Source of the DNA: Cytophagaceae bacterium | GTDB lineage: Bacteria > Bacteroidota > Bacteroidia > Cytophagales > Flexibacteraceae | Reading direction: 5' to 3' | Length of the DNA: 24,446 bases | Assembly: GCA_947464365.1 (NCBI GenBank) | Contig: CANHWS010000012.1 | Coordinates: 1 to 24,446 of the forward strand | Part shown: in pieces, positions 1-9,085 of the stretch | Layout of the letters: each line of letters opens with the position of its first letter | Numbering within the stretch: the stretch's first letter is position 1 | Translations under genes and position numbers: made by a program | Notes under the pieces: generated by a model | Databases searched by the model: none | The model's input: only the letters and a program-made list of their open reading frames with translations | What the model was told of the DNA's origin: nothing

Positions 1-3000
1 CTTCGGACGCAGGGTAACAACAACTGTGTCGTTTTTGCTGCAACCTGTTGCGGTGGCGGTTGTTGTCAGGATGTATTGTAACAATTGCGGGTTGTTGCCA
101 GCTGATGTCAGCACTATAGTTGATTGGGCGGCAGTTGGACTCGTAAGTCCTGTCGTAGGTGACCAGCTATAAGTAAAACCAGAGCCATTGGCTGGCGCAC
201 CGATCGTGCCTATCACGTCATTACAAATGGCAATGTCAGCTCCAGCGCTTGACACTGGCAACGGGTTGATTGTGATCGTAAGCGTGTCTTGGCTGCTACA
301 TCCACTCGAAGTATTGGTTGCAGTACGGAATGCTGTAACCACAAGTGGGTTGGTGCCCGCGTTGGTATTGGAAACAAGGGTAGGCTGAGCTACGTTCGGG
401 TTCGTGAATAAGGCAGTCGGTGTCCAGCTATAAGTAAACCCAGCTGAAGCTGCTTGACCAACAGTGGTAACAGCACCAGAACAGAAGTTTGTTGTCAGAC
501 TTTGTCCGCCAGCGATCCCGTTAACAGAAACAAAAACGCTATCCTGAGCTACGCAACCTGTAACCGAGTTGGTAACATTAACAATATACCGCGTTACGAT
601 AGGACTTGCCGTGTTATTGGTGGCTTGGAAAATAGGCTGGGCAGTTGTGGCCCCAGCTAAGTTGGTGGTAGGAGACCAACTATAGGTATAGCCTGGCAAG
701 TTAGCTACACCTAAGGTAGTAGGCCCATTGCTACATGTTGTGCGATCTGGTCCGGCATCAGCCACTGTTAAGGGCTGCAAGGTCACTAAAACAGAGTCTT
801 TGTTCTGACATCCTGTAACGGTGTTGGTCACGGTCAGGATGTACTTCAGGATTTGTGGCGTGGTGCCTGCAGTTATCAACCGAACTGTAGTAGAAGGTAT
901 GTTCGGATTGCCTAAGCCAGTTGTTGGGGACCAGCTGTATGTCGAACCGACCAGACTACCTCCAGCAGCGCCAATCGTTCCCTGGATATTATTACACAAA
1001 GCAATATCAGCACCAGCATTAGCGGTTGGCAACGGGTTGATAGTGATGGTAAGTGTATCTTGGCTGCTACATCCGCTAGTGGCATTGGTTGCGGTGCGGA
1101 AGGCTGTCAGGACAAGTGGTGTAGTACCTGTATTGGTATTCGAAACCAAGGTAGGCTGAGCTACGTTTGGATTAGTGAACAAGGCAGTCGGTGTCCAGCT
1201 ATATGTAAAACCAGCAGAAGCGGCTGGCCCAACGGTGGTAACGGCACCAGAGCAGAAGGTTGTGCTAAGACGTTGGCCACCAGAGGTACCATTGAGGGTC
1301 ACGAAGACAGTGTCTTGACTAGCACAAACTGTTGCTGAGTTAATAACAGTAACGATGTAACGAGTGACAATTGGGCTGGCTGTATTATTCGTCCCAAGGA
1401 AAACAGGCTGGGCCGAATTAGCACCAGTCAAGTTGGTCGTCGGAGTCCATATATAAGTATGGTTAGGCAAGGAAGTGGCACCCAAGGTGGTTGCAACATT
1501 GCTACAAGTTGTGCGGTCTGCACCGGCGTTGGCAACTGTTAGTGGTTGCAGGGTGACCAAAACCGTATCCCTCGAAATACATCCAGACGCGTTGTTGGTC
1601 GCTGTCAGGATATACTGAAGGACTTGTGCAGATGCACCTGCTGAGATCAGCCGGATGTTGGTTGTTGGGGCTGTCGGTGAGGTGAGGCCAGTTGTTGGTG
1701 CCCAACTATAAACGACACCATTGGTCGGTACGTTTGAACCGATCGAGCCAATTGCATTGTTGCAAATGGTGATGTCACGCGCTTTGGTAAGGACTGGACC
1801 TGGATTAACACTGACAAAGAGATTTCTCGAAATCTGACAGCCAGAGGCATCCCGAATGGTTAATGTGTAGGGCCTAACAACTACACCTACCGAAGCTGTC
1901 GGATCGGTAAAAGTTGGGTTGGCAACATTGGTTGCACTCAGGAATGTTGCAGGCGACCAGCTATAGGTAAGGCCAGCAGTTGCCGTTGGGCCAATTACCA
2001 CTGACTCGCCAGTACAAACACTGACTGACGGATTAAAGGTCGGGTTGATAACAGGACGCACACGCAACGTTACTGTGTCGGTACGTGTACAGCCAGTAGT
2101 CGTATTGGTGGCGGTAACAGGATATTTGACCACTAAAGTAGTGGATCCGGTATTGTTGAGGGTAACTACTGGGTTGGCAGCCGTATTGACTGGCGAGCTA
2201 AAGCCTGTGGTATTACCCCACAGATAGGTTACACCAGTCTCGGCGGTAGCTGGCCCAATGACAACAGTTGCGCCCGAACAAATGGTTGAGTCCGCAAACC
2301 TTGGCTCCCGAGGGCGCGCAACAACTGTTACGTTGATAGTATCCCTACTGGCACATGCATTCGCGACATTGGTAGCCGTTACTATCAGCTGATAGGTGCC
2401 GTTGTTGGTTATTGAAATGCGAGGGTTGGCTGTCGTTACAGGATCAACGAAGGTGACACCGGCTGGAGATGATGTCCAGCTATAGGTGGTACCGCTTATA
2501 GCAGCAGTCCCTACTTGGCCTGAGAAATTACCACAACTCGTGATATCAGCCCCAGCTGTGGCCTTCGGTATTACTGTTACGACGAGGGTATCGCGTGCAG
2601 CGCAACTACCAGAGGTACTACTGACGACATAGCTTGTAGTTGTCGTTGGCCGGACAGATAAAGATGATCCGGTACCAACAGATGCACCAGCCAAGGTGGT
2701 CCAGACAAATGTCCCATTACCCCCAGAAGCAGTCAAGGTGGTAGAGGAAGTTGCGCATATTGTGCGGTTCGCCCCAGCAATAACTGGGTTGACGACGGCT
2801 GTATTGACATTAAAAGACACCGAGTCCTTACATCCTGCCGAGCTAGTACTGACTAAGCGCACGGTTCCGGTCGGTGAGGTCCAGTTGACCTTGACCGTAT
2901 CCTTAAGGAAGGATTGACCCACGATTGTGCCACCCGTTACCTTCCAGAGGCGGGTAATGCCAGTAGTTGAACCAGAAACGACATAGTTGTTGACGACACC

Positions 3001-4356
3001 CGAACACGGGTTTGCCGCACCTGTAATCAGCGTGGGACCAGTAAATCGCGAAACATTGATATTGACGGTCTGGACAATGGTCTTAGGTGGGCAGCCATCA
3101 TCCTTGGCCGTGATTACAATCGAGTAGGTATTGGCAGGGACAGCGCAGGTAGTATTCCAGGTAAATGTACCGCGTGCTACAGTACCATTGAGTGGATTGA
3201 ATGAGGCGCGCGGGCCATTGTATCCGTTTGCTCCGGACAAAATATTACCTGTACCTGAAAGTGTAACGATGTTAAGGTCTGGATCTCGGTATAGTACGTT
3301 GAATGAGACTGACTGGCCTTGGGTAATATTGATGTTGGTTGGATAGCTACCTGCCTGAACAGGGGTTTGGTTTACAGGACACTGGCCAGGCAGGCTACCT
3401 GTAGATACAACCAAAAGTTGAAGTTCGCGTCGGGTAGTACCGATCTGGATTTCGGTGCCATTACTCAGGCGTCGGAACTCCTGGATGGCAATGGCGCAAA
3501 CGTAGGCCCCAGAGTTGGTCGCAAAATACTTTGTCAGACCAGTGCTGGCATCGATGGTACTGGTTCCGTTTGGCCCTAGTGGGTCCGAAAAGCTGTAGTT
3601 GGGATTATAATTACAATTGGCAGGGACAGCCCAGGTAGCTGGGTTGTTATTACCAGTGGCGTTGAGTGCTGGGGTGAAGGAGTACACCAAACGGTCACCA
3701 TCTGGGTCAAAGGCCGAGTTGACGAAGTAGCTCGTATCGTTGATGAAGATGGTAGGGATGGCGTTATCCGTAAATTGAGGGGAGCTGTTAGCATACTGTG
3801 GACCTGGGACAGCTTGGTACATCGACATACCAAGGCTGGTTGGGTTTTGCAGGTTCGTGACGGCAGCATTCCTTGTGCGGTTGCCATACAAGAAGTAATA
3901 ACCATTGAATGTAAATGGCAAAGTCACGGTAAACGTGACGCTCGAGCGGGTGATTACAAAGCCATTAAGGCATGTTAGGCCAGCACAGTTGGAGGGCAAT
4001 TCGGGATTCGCAAACTGAATGGTTGTCCCACCACCAGGGGACTGAAAACTTTGATCTAGCAACTTGGAGTTGTTGTCCGCACTGTAGGCCGAAAAGTCAA
4101 TCTGGACTGGGTTGCCTGATGCAGGGTTAGCCGGGTTTGACAAGTTCCAGCCAGCACCGTTGCGGTCAGCATAGACGTTCATCGAAACCGAGTATTGCAA
4201 GTTGGTGCCCGAGGTGCCTATATACAAATAGGTCATCTCCCCACCCATGATGTGGTTGGCTTTTGCACTTGGCATCCCGAACAAACCGAGGCAAAACAAC
4301 CCAAGTATGAACAGGTGCCTGAACAAAGTAGAACGCTGGTGTAAGGATAAGATCAT
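1..4356 (-). CDS. Giant Ig/PKD-repeat surface protein, 3' end beyond the window
   Basis: The frame is open without a stop from 4356 to the left edge (1452 codons), so this is the N-terminal part of a larger protein. The chosen ATG at 4356 gives a basic N-region and a hydrophobic core ending near residue 33 (a signal peptide), followed at once by the motif HIMGGEMTYLYIG. That motif, and a later 'FDPDGDRLVYSF' segment, are typical of the N-terminal region of giant Bacteroidota proteins that usually end in a T9SS/gliding-associated C-terminal domain. From about residue 430 there are about twelve Ig/PKD-like units of roughly 85 residues, each with a 'TYSWSPTTGL'-like strand and a 'SGCSSQDTLTITI'-like strand. 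The role is probably extracellular adhesion or matrix; this is inferred from architecture only. In-frame ATGs at 4419 and further upstream exist but would put a long polar stretch before the signal peptide. The sorting domain cannot be seen here. Confidence 0.9.
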   Translation of the reverse strand, partial: MILSLHQRSTLFRHLFILGLFCLGLFGMPSAKANHIMGGEMTYLYIGTSGTNLQYSVSMNVYADRNGAGWNLSNPANPASGNPVQIDFSAYSADNNSKLLDQSFQSPGGGTTIQFANPELPSNCAGLTCLNGFVITRSSVTFTVTLPFTFNGYYFLYGNRTRNAAVTNLQNPTSLGMSMYQAVPGPQYANSSPQFTDNAIPTIFINDTSYFVNSAFDPDGDRLVYSFTPALNATGNNNPATWAVPANCNYNPNYSFSDPLGPNGTSTIDASTGLTKYFATNSGAYVCAIAIQEFRRLSNGTEIQIGTTRRELQLLVVSTGSLPGQCPVNQTPVQAGSYPTNINITQGQSVSFNVLYRDPDLNIVTLSGTGNILSGANGYNGPRASFNPLNGTVARGTFTWNTTCAVPANTYSIVITAKDDGCPPKTIVQTVNINVSRFTGPTLITGAANPCSGVVNNYVVSGSTTGITRLWKVTGGTIVGQSFLKDTVKVNWTSPTGTVRLVSTSSAGCKDSVSFNVNTAVVNPVIAGANRTICATSSTTLTASGGNGTFVWTTLAGASVGTGSSLSVRPTTTTSYVVSSTSGSCAARDTLVVTVIPKATAGADITSCGNFSGQVGTAAISGTTYSWTSSPAGVTFVDPVTTANPRISITNNGTYQLIVTATNVANACASRDTINVTVVARPREPRFADSTICSGATVVIGPATAETGVTYLWGNTTGFSSPVNTAANPVVTLNNTGSTTLVVKYPVTATNTTTGCTRTDTVTLRVRPVINPTFNPSVSVCTGESVVIGPTATAGLTYSWSPATFLSATNVANPTFTDPTASVGVVVRPYTLTIRDASGCQISRNLFVSVNPGPVLTKARDITICNNAIGSIGSNVPTNGVVYSWAPTTGLTSPTAPTTNIRLISAGASAQVLQYILTATNNASGCISRDTVLVTLQPLTVANAGADRTTCSNVATTLGATSLPNHTYIWTPTTNLTGANSAQPVFLGTNNTASPIVTRYIVTVINSATVCASQDTVFVTLNGTSGGQRLSTTFCSGAVTTVGPAASAGFTYSWTPTALFTNPNVAQPTLVSNTNTGTTPLVLTAFRTATNATSGCSSQDTLTITINPLPTANAGADIALCNNIQGTIGAAGGSLVGSTYSWSPTTGLGNPNIPSTTVRLITAGTTPQILKYILTVTNTVTGCQNKDSVLVTLQPLTVADAGPDRTTCSNGPTTLGVANLPGYTYSWSPTTNLAGATTAQPIFQATNNTASPIVTRYIVNVTNSVTGCVAQDSVFVSVNGIAGGQSLTTNFCSGAVTTVGQAASAGFTYSWTPTALFTNPNVAQPTLVSNTNAGTNPLVVTAFRTATNTSSGCSSQDTLTITINPLPVSSAGADIAICNDVIGTIGAPANGSGFTYSWSPTTGLTSPTAAQSTIVLTSAGNNPQLLQYILTTTATATGCSKNDTVVVTLRPK
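259..1029 (-). repeat. Second copy of a 771-bp (257-residue) higher-order repeat
   Basis: This lies inside the giant surface-protein gene. The segment aligns with 1030-1800 at a constant offset of 771 bases; for example, the run beginning CAACGGGTTGAT at 259 recurs at 1030, and GTAGGCTGAGCTACGTT at 380 recurs at 1151. Each copy encodes three different Ig-like domains in the same order. Positions 1-258 look like the first domain of a third copy (1 corresponds to 772), so the array probably continues past the window edge. Boundaries are arbitrary within the period. Confidence 0.8.
1030..1800 (-). repeat. First copy of the 771-bp higher-order repeat
   Basis: This is the partner of 259-1029, offset 771 bases. 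The third domain of the unit is the best conserved between copies: the stretch from FTYSWTPTALFTNPNVAQ through TAFRTATN is almost unchanged. The first two domains have diverged more. Domains further upstream (1800-3060) share only the general Ig-like pattern and do not fit the 257-residue period. Confidence 0.75.
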
Positions 4357-4634
4357 AGACTTAAGACCAAAAGGGGTGGTAGATTGCCCTGCATGGCCAA
4401 TTGGATGGCCGGAGGACATAATTGTAATGTGGGGCACCGTGCGCAACCTATCAGTCGAAAATGTTGATGACGGGCTGACTGCTAGGGGCATAAAAATGAG
4501 TATTGATCAGACTTCAGGATAGGGCTAACGTACGTTAGACCCCAAAAACAAGCCTGAGGTTGGAACGTTTGATGGCTAAATTTCGAGGTAAGAGACTAAG
4601 GCGGAATCTGGCAACTGAACTAATTGGAAAAACA

Positions 4635-4669
4635 CAAAGGTAGTACGCATCTGGGCTAGAACCACCAAA
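4635..4669 (-). promoter_or_regulatory. Candidate promoter of the giant surface-protein gene
   Basis: Read on the minus strand, TACCTTTG (4642-4635) matches the Bacteroidota -7 consensus TANNTTTG, and a TTTG lies at 4669-4666, about 23 bases upstream. The spacing is at the long end of what is accepted for these promoters. The implied start near 4630 would leave a leader of about 270 bases before the ATG at 4356. The rest of the 415-base spacer (4357-4771) shows no gene. Confidence 0.35.
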
Positions 4670-4707
4670 ACCCCGGGCTCTGCCTATTGGCAGAAACCGA
4701 GGTTTGG
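4665..4707. other. Imperfect inverted repeat between the two large surface genes
   Basis: CTGCC and GGCAG around a TATT loop are flanked by CCGGG/CCGA and CCAAAACC/GGTTTGG arms, giving an interrupted stem. It lies 65 bases downstream of the GEVED/PKD gene and could end its transcript. No clear T-run follows on the minus strand, and it overlaps the candidate -33 box, so the role is uncertain. Confidence 0.3.
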
Positions 4708-4771
4708 GGCCGGTTTGGATGTCAGATGACAACCAACCTAGAGGTTCGCGGCGCAGAAAAGAGCATAAGCA

Positions 4772-7700
4772 CTATTGCAGGACGATTCGTTTGGTAACAA
4801 CTGCCTGCTGCTGCTGCACCTTGATGTAATAGATTCCTTTGGGCAAACCATCGAGATCAATATCTTCGCTAAGGCCATTGGTGCCATCTGAATCCATCTG
4901 CTTAACGACCTGCCCGAGGGCATTGACAATGGAGAGCTTCACGGTATCTTCCTTAACAGCATCAGCCTTGATCAGGACACGACCAGTCGTTGGGTTGGGA
5001 TAAATGTTGAGGCTAGAAGCCAATTTCGCTTGGTCGATACCGACGATGAGTCGCACTTGTATAGAATAGTCCTCTGCCTGGCCCTGGATGATGGTATTGC
5101 AAGAGTTGACCGCCTGCCCAACAGGTGTGGCCATGATCCGCATCCGGACAAAACGATCATAGACCTGACCACTGAAGCCTGGGTTTACAATGAGGTTAAG
5201 GGTCTGCGTGCCACTAAAGGTGGACGAGACCAAGGTTTCAACATCCTCAAGTACCCCGTTGTCATTGACATCCAGATAAACACGGACCTGGTGCAAGGCT
5301 GCTGTACCGACTGATATCCGGAGGCGATAAAGTGTTTGAGAATTGATGGTGGTGCTGTCTGAGCAAGTAAAGTCCTGATAGCCCTCGACACCAAAACCAG
5401 AGGATCGGTTGATGTTCAGGAGGTTGACATTCGTGATCCCGAAGTTGTTGGCGCCGCCTGAGGTAACAGGTGCACAGGTGGCTGGCTTAGCACCCCAGCT
5501 TCCGCTGACATTGATGTAGTTGGTTTTGGTAATTGAGTCTACACCAAAGGCATTGCTAACCTTTAGCTTGACAGTATAGATGCCTGGGGTGGTGTAACGG
5601 TGGAAGGGGTTAGACTCGACACTTGTGGTGCCGTCACCAAAGGACCACTCCCATTTGTCTGCAATAGCAGCTGAGGTATCTGTAAACTGGATACCACCAT
5701 AGCAGGTCTGAAGTGTCGAGGCCGAAAATGCTGCCACAGGCGGAGTAGTTGCCCCCCTTATAACAACACCAAAGTCCCATGTTTGGCCATTCTGGAGCCT
5801 TGCGCATGGGGCAATAATGGCCGAGGTAAACGGAGCCTCGTTCATGATCCGCATCCGGAGCAAAGAGTCTTTCACTGCACTCGCGGGGATATTGATCATC
5901 CCTGTATGCACTTTTGAACCAACGCCTGAAAACACCATTTCGTTGGTCTCGAACTGACCATTGTTGTTAAAGTCAATATAGATTACGGTGTTGTCGCGTG
6001 GGGCTAAAGTAGATAGCGTGACTGGGTAGAGCTTGCCACTGTTGAGGCTAAACGTCACATCACAAGACAGGTTGTTATAAGTCACCGGATTATAAAGACC
6101 AGTTCGGTAATTTAAGGCATTACCTATGATGAGCCTGTCAAGGCTAAAGTTGCAACAAGCGTTGACTGTGGTTGGTATGCAAACAGCAGGCTTGACCACA
6201 GTGGGCAGTATCTGTACAAAAGAGGTACGGGTAAGCGTATTGGTCCCGAGCGCATTTGTCACCGTTAATGATACGGTATAGTTGCCAGGGTTAGCATAAG
6301 TATGAACAGGGTTCTGCAAATCACTGGTGTCGCCATCGCCAAAGTCCCAATGCCAAGTGGCAGGCACATTGGTCGAGCTATCGTTAAATGTAATATCCCG
6401 ACGGCAGGTCACAGGAAATCTAGTCCCGAAGGCAGCGACAGGTGGCAATTGGTTTGATGCCACAAAGATGGTATAGTCTTCTGCCTGACCAAATGTCGAC
6501 CGAGTACAGGCTCCGAGGCTCACGCCCTGCTGCACGGCATCCGAAACCAACCTCAAACGCAACGGGACCCCGATCACCACATTGCTCGGGATCAGGATAG
6601 ACTGCGTGATGGTACCGATGCCGGTCATGTAGAAGATTTGCTCACCCGACGAAAATGCCCCATCATTATTGAGGTCAAGCCAGCCTGCCACCTGCTCCTG
6701 ATTGGCTGGGGATAGCTGGACGGTGACATCATAACGGCCACCAGCGATTAGACGGGTGCCAGACTGGCAAGTAAAATCCTTGTATCCTTCGTTGCTAGGT
6801 CCTGAGGCTTGATCGAGTGTACCTATCTTGAACCGATAGATACCGAATGTACAACATGGGCGCTGGGCACTCTGTTGAGGACATGCTGCACGTGGGCTAC
6901 CTGTATAGACTGCAGCATTCTGCCGCAGAAGTGTGTCCACGCCAAATTGCCCCTTAACAATCAGACGAACATTATAGGTACCGAAAGTGGTGTAGGTATG
7001 CTGTACCACAAGGCTTGAGGATGTGGTAACCGCCGATCCTCCGTCGCCAAAGTCCCAGAACAAACTGTCCACGCTATTGCGGCTAATGCTTGTGAAGGAA
7101 ACAGTCGGCGTGCAGAAAGAAGTCTGGTTGACAACAAAGTCAGCAATAGGCGGATTAGGATTGATCCTGAAGATAACCGTGAAGTCTTGGACCGCGCCGT
7201 TGACCACGCCAGCACAGCTTGTAAAGCTACTGCCAGTATAGTCGCTGATGAGGCGCATCCGGATAAACTTGTTGAGCGTAACATTGCTTGGGGCTACAAA
7301 CGAACCTGTCGGATTGGTGGTGTTGAGCCTGCTCCAGACCTCCTCGCCATTGTCAAAAAAGTCGCCGTCACCATTTAGGTCCATGTACAGGCGCGAGTCC
7401 TGTGCCAAGGTAGAATTGGTCAGGAAACTGAGCGTGTAGCTAGTCCCAGGATAAATATCTGTCTGGTACCTACAAGTAAAGTCTTGATACCCATTCTGAG
7501 GTGCTATGCCAAGAGGTGTTGTGTTGATGTCTGCTAGTCGGAATCGGCTAACCCCATAATTGCAACAAGGTGTTGTGATGTTGGGCACGCAAGCGGCTGC
7601 TACTGGTAACGAGTCGCGGTATAGCACATAGGCTGGCTTAATCAGGGTGTCTGTACCGTTATTGTTAGATGTAATCAGCTGGACAGTATAAAGACCTGGG

Positions 7701-8455
7701 CGATTGTACTGGTAAATCGGATTCTGGAGGGTGCTGAACCCGCCATCACCAAATGACCAAACCCATGTTGAGGGTGCGTTTACGCTAAGGTCGTAAAACT
7801 GGACTTGACCTGTACATGTCACTGAGTCCGGAGTAGCGAAGTAGGCAATCGGTTTGTTGACGTTGGCCACGAGGCTGATACCTAGATCAACGGCTTGGCC
7901 ATACTCCGGGGTGCTACAAACGGTTGGTATGGGTGAAGCTACGTTGTCGGACTGGATCCGGATGCGTAAGACGGTATCAGTCTTGGCAATCGCTGATGGG
8001 ACGATACTACCAGTGTGGACCTTGCGGTTATCGCTGCTGAAGGCAAGCTCGGACACAGGGTCAAAGGCTTCGTCGTTATTCCAGTCTACCCAAACCCGAA
8101 CGTTTTCGTTGACATTGACGGCCGTCGTAACTGAGATGCTGAATGGCGCACCAGCACTACCGACCAATACCTGAGCACACTTAAAATTGCGATATCCGGC
8201 AGTAGCTCCTCCGCCCTGCACGGATAATGTCCCCCCTAGGGTCACGTTTGAAATACCAGTGCCAAAGGCTCCTGCAAGTGGGTTAGTGGCAGTCCCGGGT
8301 ACACATGTTGGGGTCTGGCTGCAAACTTGGGCTAGGCTCCCGATGGGCCTTAGCATTATCAGACTGCAGAAGGCAAGTACCCACCACAACGGTTTTGAAA
8401 ATGTATGTCCTAAAGCGTTCGGGGTTAACCCTAATCGTGTAGTGGTATTGGTCAT
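4772..8455 (-). CDS. T9SS-sorted surface protein with alternating GEVED and PKD domains
   Basis: This is a 1227-residue secreted protein. A signal peptide (residues about 20-43, ending GSLAQ) is followed by five GEVED-type modules: a 'YQDFTC' start, a 'DLNNDGxF' calcium-loop-like motif, 'RMRI', and a 'GQAEDY' end. They centre near residues 120, 360, 590, 830 and 1060. They alternate with four PKD domains carrying 'WSFGDG' or 'WDFGDG' (near 235, 470, 705 and 940). The last 80 residues hold a type A sorting domain (NIYPNPTTG, NALGQVV, GIYYIKV), so export by T9SS and cell-surface attachment or release is expected. No enzymatic domain is visible; an adhesive or scaffold role is inferred. The start at 8455 is preferred over an in-frame ATG at 8503 because it places the hydrophobic segment normally and leaves room for the promoter box at 8533-8540. 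Confidence 0.92.
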   Translation of the reverse strand: MTNTTTRLGLTPNALGHTFSKPLWWVLAFCSLIMLRPIGSLAQVCSQTPTCVPGTATNPLAGAFGTGISNVTLGGTLSVQGGGATAGYRNFKCAQVLVGSAGAPFSISVTTAVNVNENVRVWVDWNNDEAFDPVSELAFSSDNRKVHTGSIVPSAIAKTDTVLRIRIQSDNVASPIPTVCSTPEYGQAVDLGISLVANVNKPIAYFATPDSVTCTGQVQFYDLSVNAPSTWVWSFGDGGFSTLQNPIYQYNRPGLYTVQLITSNNNGTDTLIKPAYVLYRDSLPVAAACVPNITTPCCNYGVSRFRLADINTTPLGIAPQNGYQDFTCRYQTDIYPGTSYTLSFLTNSTLAQDSRLYMDLNGDGDFFDNGEEVWSRLNTTNPTGSFVAPSNVTLNKFIRMRLISDYTGSSFTSCAGVVNGAVQDFTVIFRINPNPPIADFVVNQTSFCTPTVSFTSISRNSVDSLFWDFGDGGSAVTTSSSLVVQHTYTTFGTYNVRLIVKGQFGVDTLLRQNAAVYTGSPRAACPQQSAQRPCCTFGIYRFKIGTLDQASGPSNEGYKDFTCQSGTRLIAGGRYDVTVQLSPANQEQVAGWLDLNNDGAFSSGEQIFYMTGIGTITQSILIPSNVVIGVPLRLRLVSDAVQQGVSLGACTRSTFGQAEDYTIFVASNQLPPVAAFGTRFPVTCRRDITFNDSSTNVPATWHWDFGDGDTSDLQNPVHTYANPGNYTVSLTVTNALGTNTLTRTSFVQILPTVVKPAVCIPTTVNACCNFSLDRLIIGNALNYRTGLYNPVTYNNLSCDVTFSLNSGKLYPVTLSTLAPRDNTVIYIDFNNNGQFETNEMVFSGVGSKVHTGMINIPASAVKDSLLRMRIMNEAPFTSAIIAPCARLQNGQTWDFGVVIRGATTPPVAAFSASTLQTCYGGIQFTDTSAAIADKWEWSFGDGTTSVESNPFHRYTTPGIYTVKLKVSNAFGVDSITKTNYINVSGSWGAKPATCAPVTSGGANNFGITNVNLLNINRSSGFGVEGYQDFTCSDSTTINSQTLYRLRISVGTAALHQVRVYLDVNDNGVLEDVETLVSSTFSGTQTLNLIVNPGFSGQVYDRFVRMRIMATPVGQAVNSCNTIIQGQAEDYSIQVRLIVGIDQAKLASSLNIYPNPTTGRVLIKADAVKEDTVKLSIVNALGQVVKQMDSDGTNGLSEDIDLDGLPKGIYYIKVQQQQAVVTKRIVLQ

Positions 8456-8532
8456 GACCAAAGCTGGAGCTATTTCTGGATAAGCAATCAGGACAGGTAA
8501 CAATCCGCCAAACTGCTATTGGTGTAAGGTTA

Positions 8533-8540
8533 CAAATATA
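8533..8540 (-). promoter_or_regulatory. Candidate -7 box for the GEVED/PKD gene
   Basis: On the minus strand the sequence reads TATATTTG, an exact match to TANNTTTG, about 78 bases before the ATG at 8455. No convincing TTTG stands at the expected -33 distance, so this rests on one box. Confidence 0.4.
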
Positions 8541-9085
8541 TCTGTTAGATGGGGAAGTACTGGCTTTTTGGACCAATTAATCATAATTTAACCGCCATCG
8601 ACCACGATGTTTGCCCCGTCTGTCGGCAGCGATTAACATAGTTAAGACCAAAAAAGAGGGTCAATGGTTGCCCATTTAGGCAAAATAAATCTGGATCAGG
8701 TAGCGCATAAGCAACCTGTTTTGCACAGCATAACCAGATATCACAAGCTAGTAAGATAGCCAGTTGCCATAACGAACAAATCTGCATAAGACCATGTAGT
8801 CGCTCCTGATAAACAAATCCCTGTCAGCAGACAAGCTAAACACCTGGGGCAATATCTTGTCTCCTTCATGCATTTCAGAGCCTAATTTCCTACATTAGTG
8901 GTAGCAACCTATGAGCAGGACGGACGTTTTGGCTCGGATAAGCCTGACTCTAGATACGGTGTTTTGGTAGTCCAATCTACATCTGCTTGATGTGTCACTA
9001 GTTCTACTGACTTTAGTTTCGGTCTTCTACCCTACCTTCGACAGTTCGTCCATCTACATTCCCTATCCTATTCATAACCAGATCA
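8541..9085. other. Gene-free divergent intergenic region
   Basis: This region separates the divergent surface-protein genes. It is richer in A and T than its neighbours, and I found no reading frame with the C/G-ending codon preference of the real genes here. Two imperfect -7-like boxes occur before the plus-strand gene: TAGTTTCG at about 9014 and TACCTTCG at 9033-9040, each one base off TANNTTTG. No tRNA, terminator or mobile element was recognised. Confidence 0.5.

Noticed and set aside
1..1800. CRISPR array or intergenic tandem repeat
   Set aside because: The period is 771 bp, lies in an open reading frame, and copies differ in a codon-aware way; no short identical repeats with unique spacers occur.
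1..4300. Many short plus-strand ORFs across the giant surface-protein gene
   Set aside because: They are frame shadows of the repeat domains; near-identical ones recur with the 771-bp period because the underlying repeat does.
8581..8787. 68-residue minus-strand ORF with a hydrophobic N-terminus in the divergent spacer
   Set aside because: Codon use is unlike neighbouring genes, it has many Cys and Trp residues, and no promoter or conserved motif supports it.
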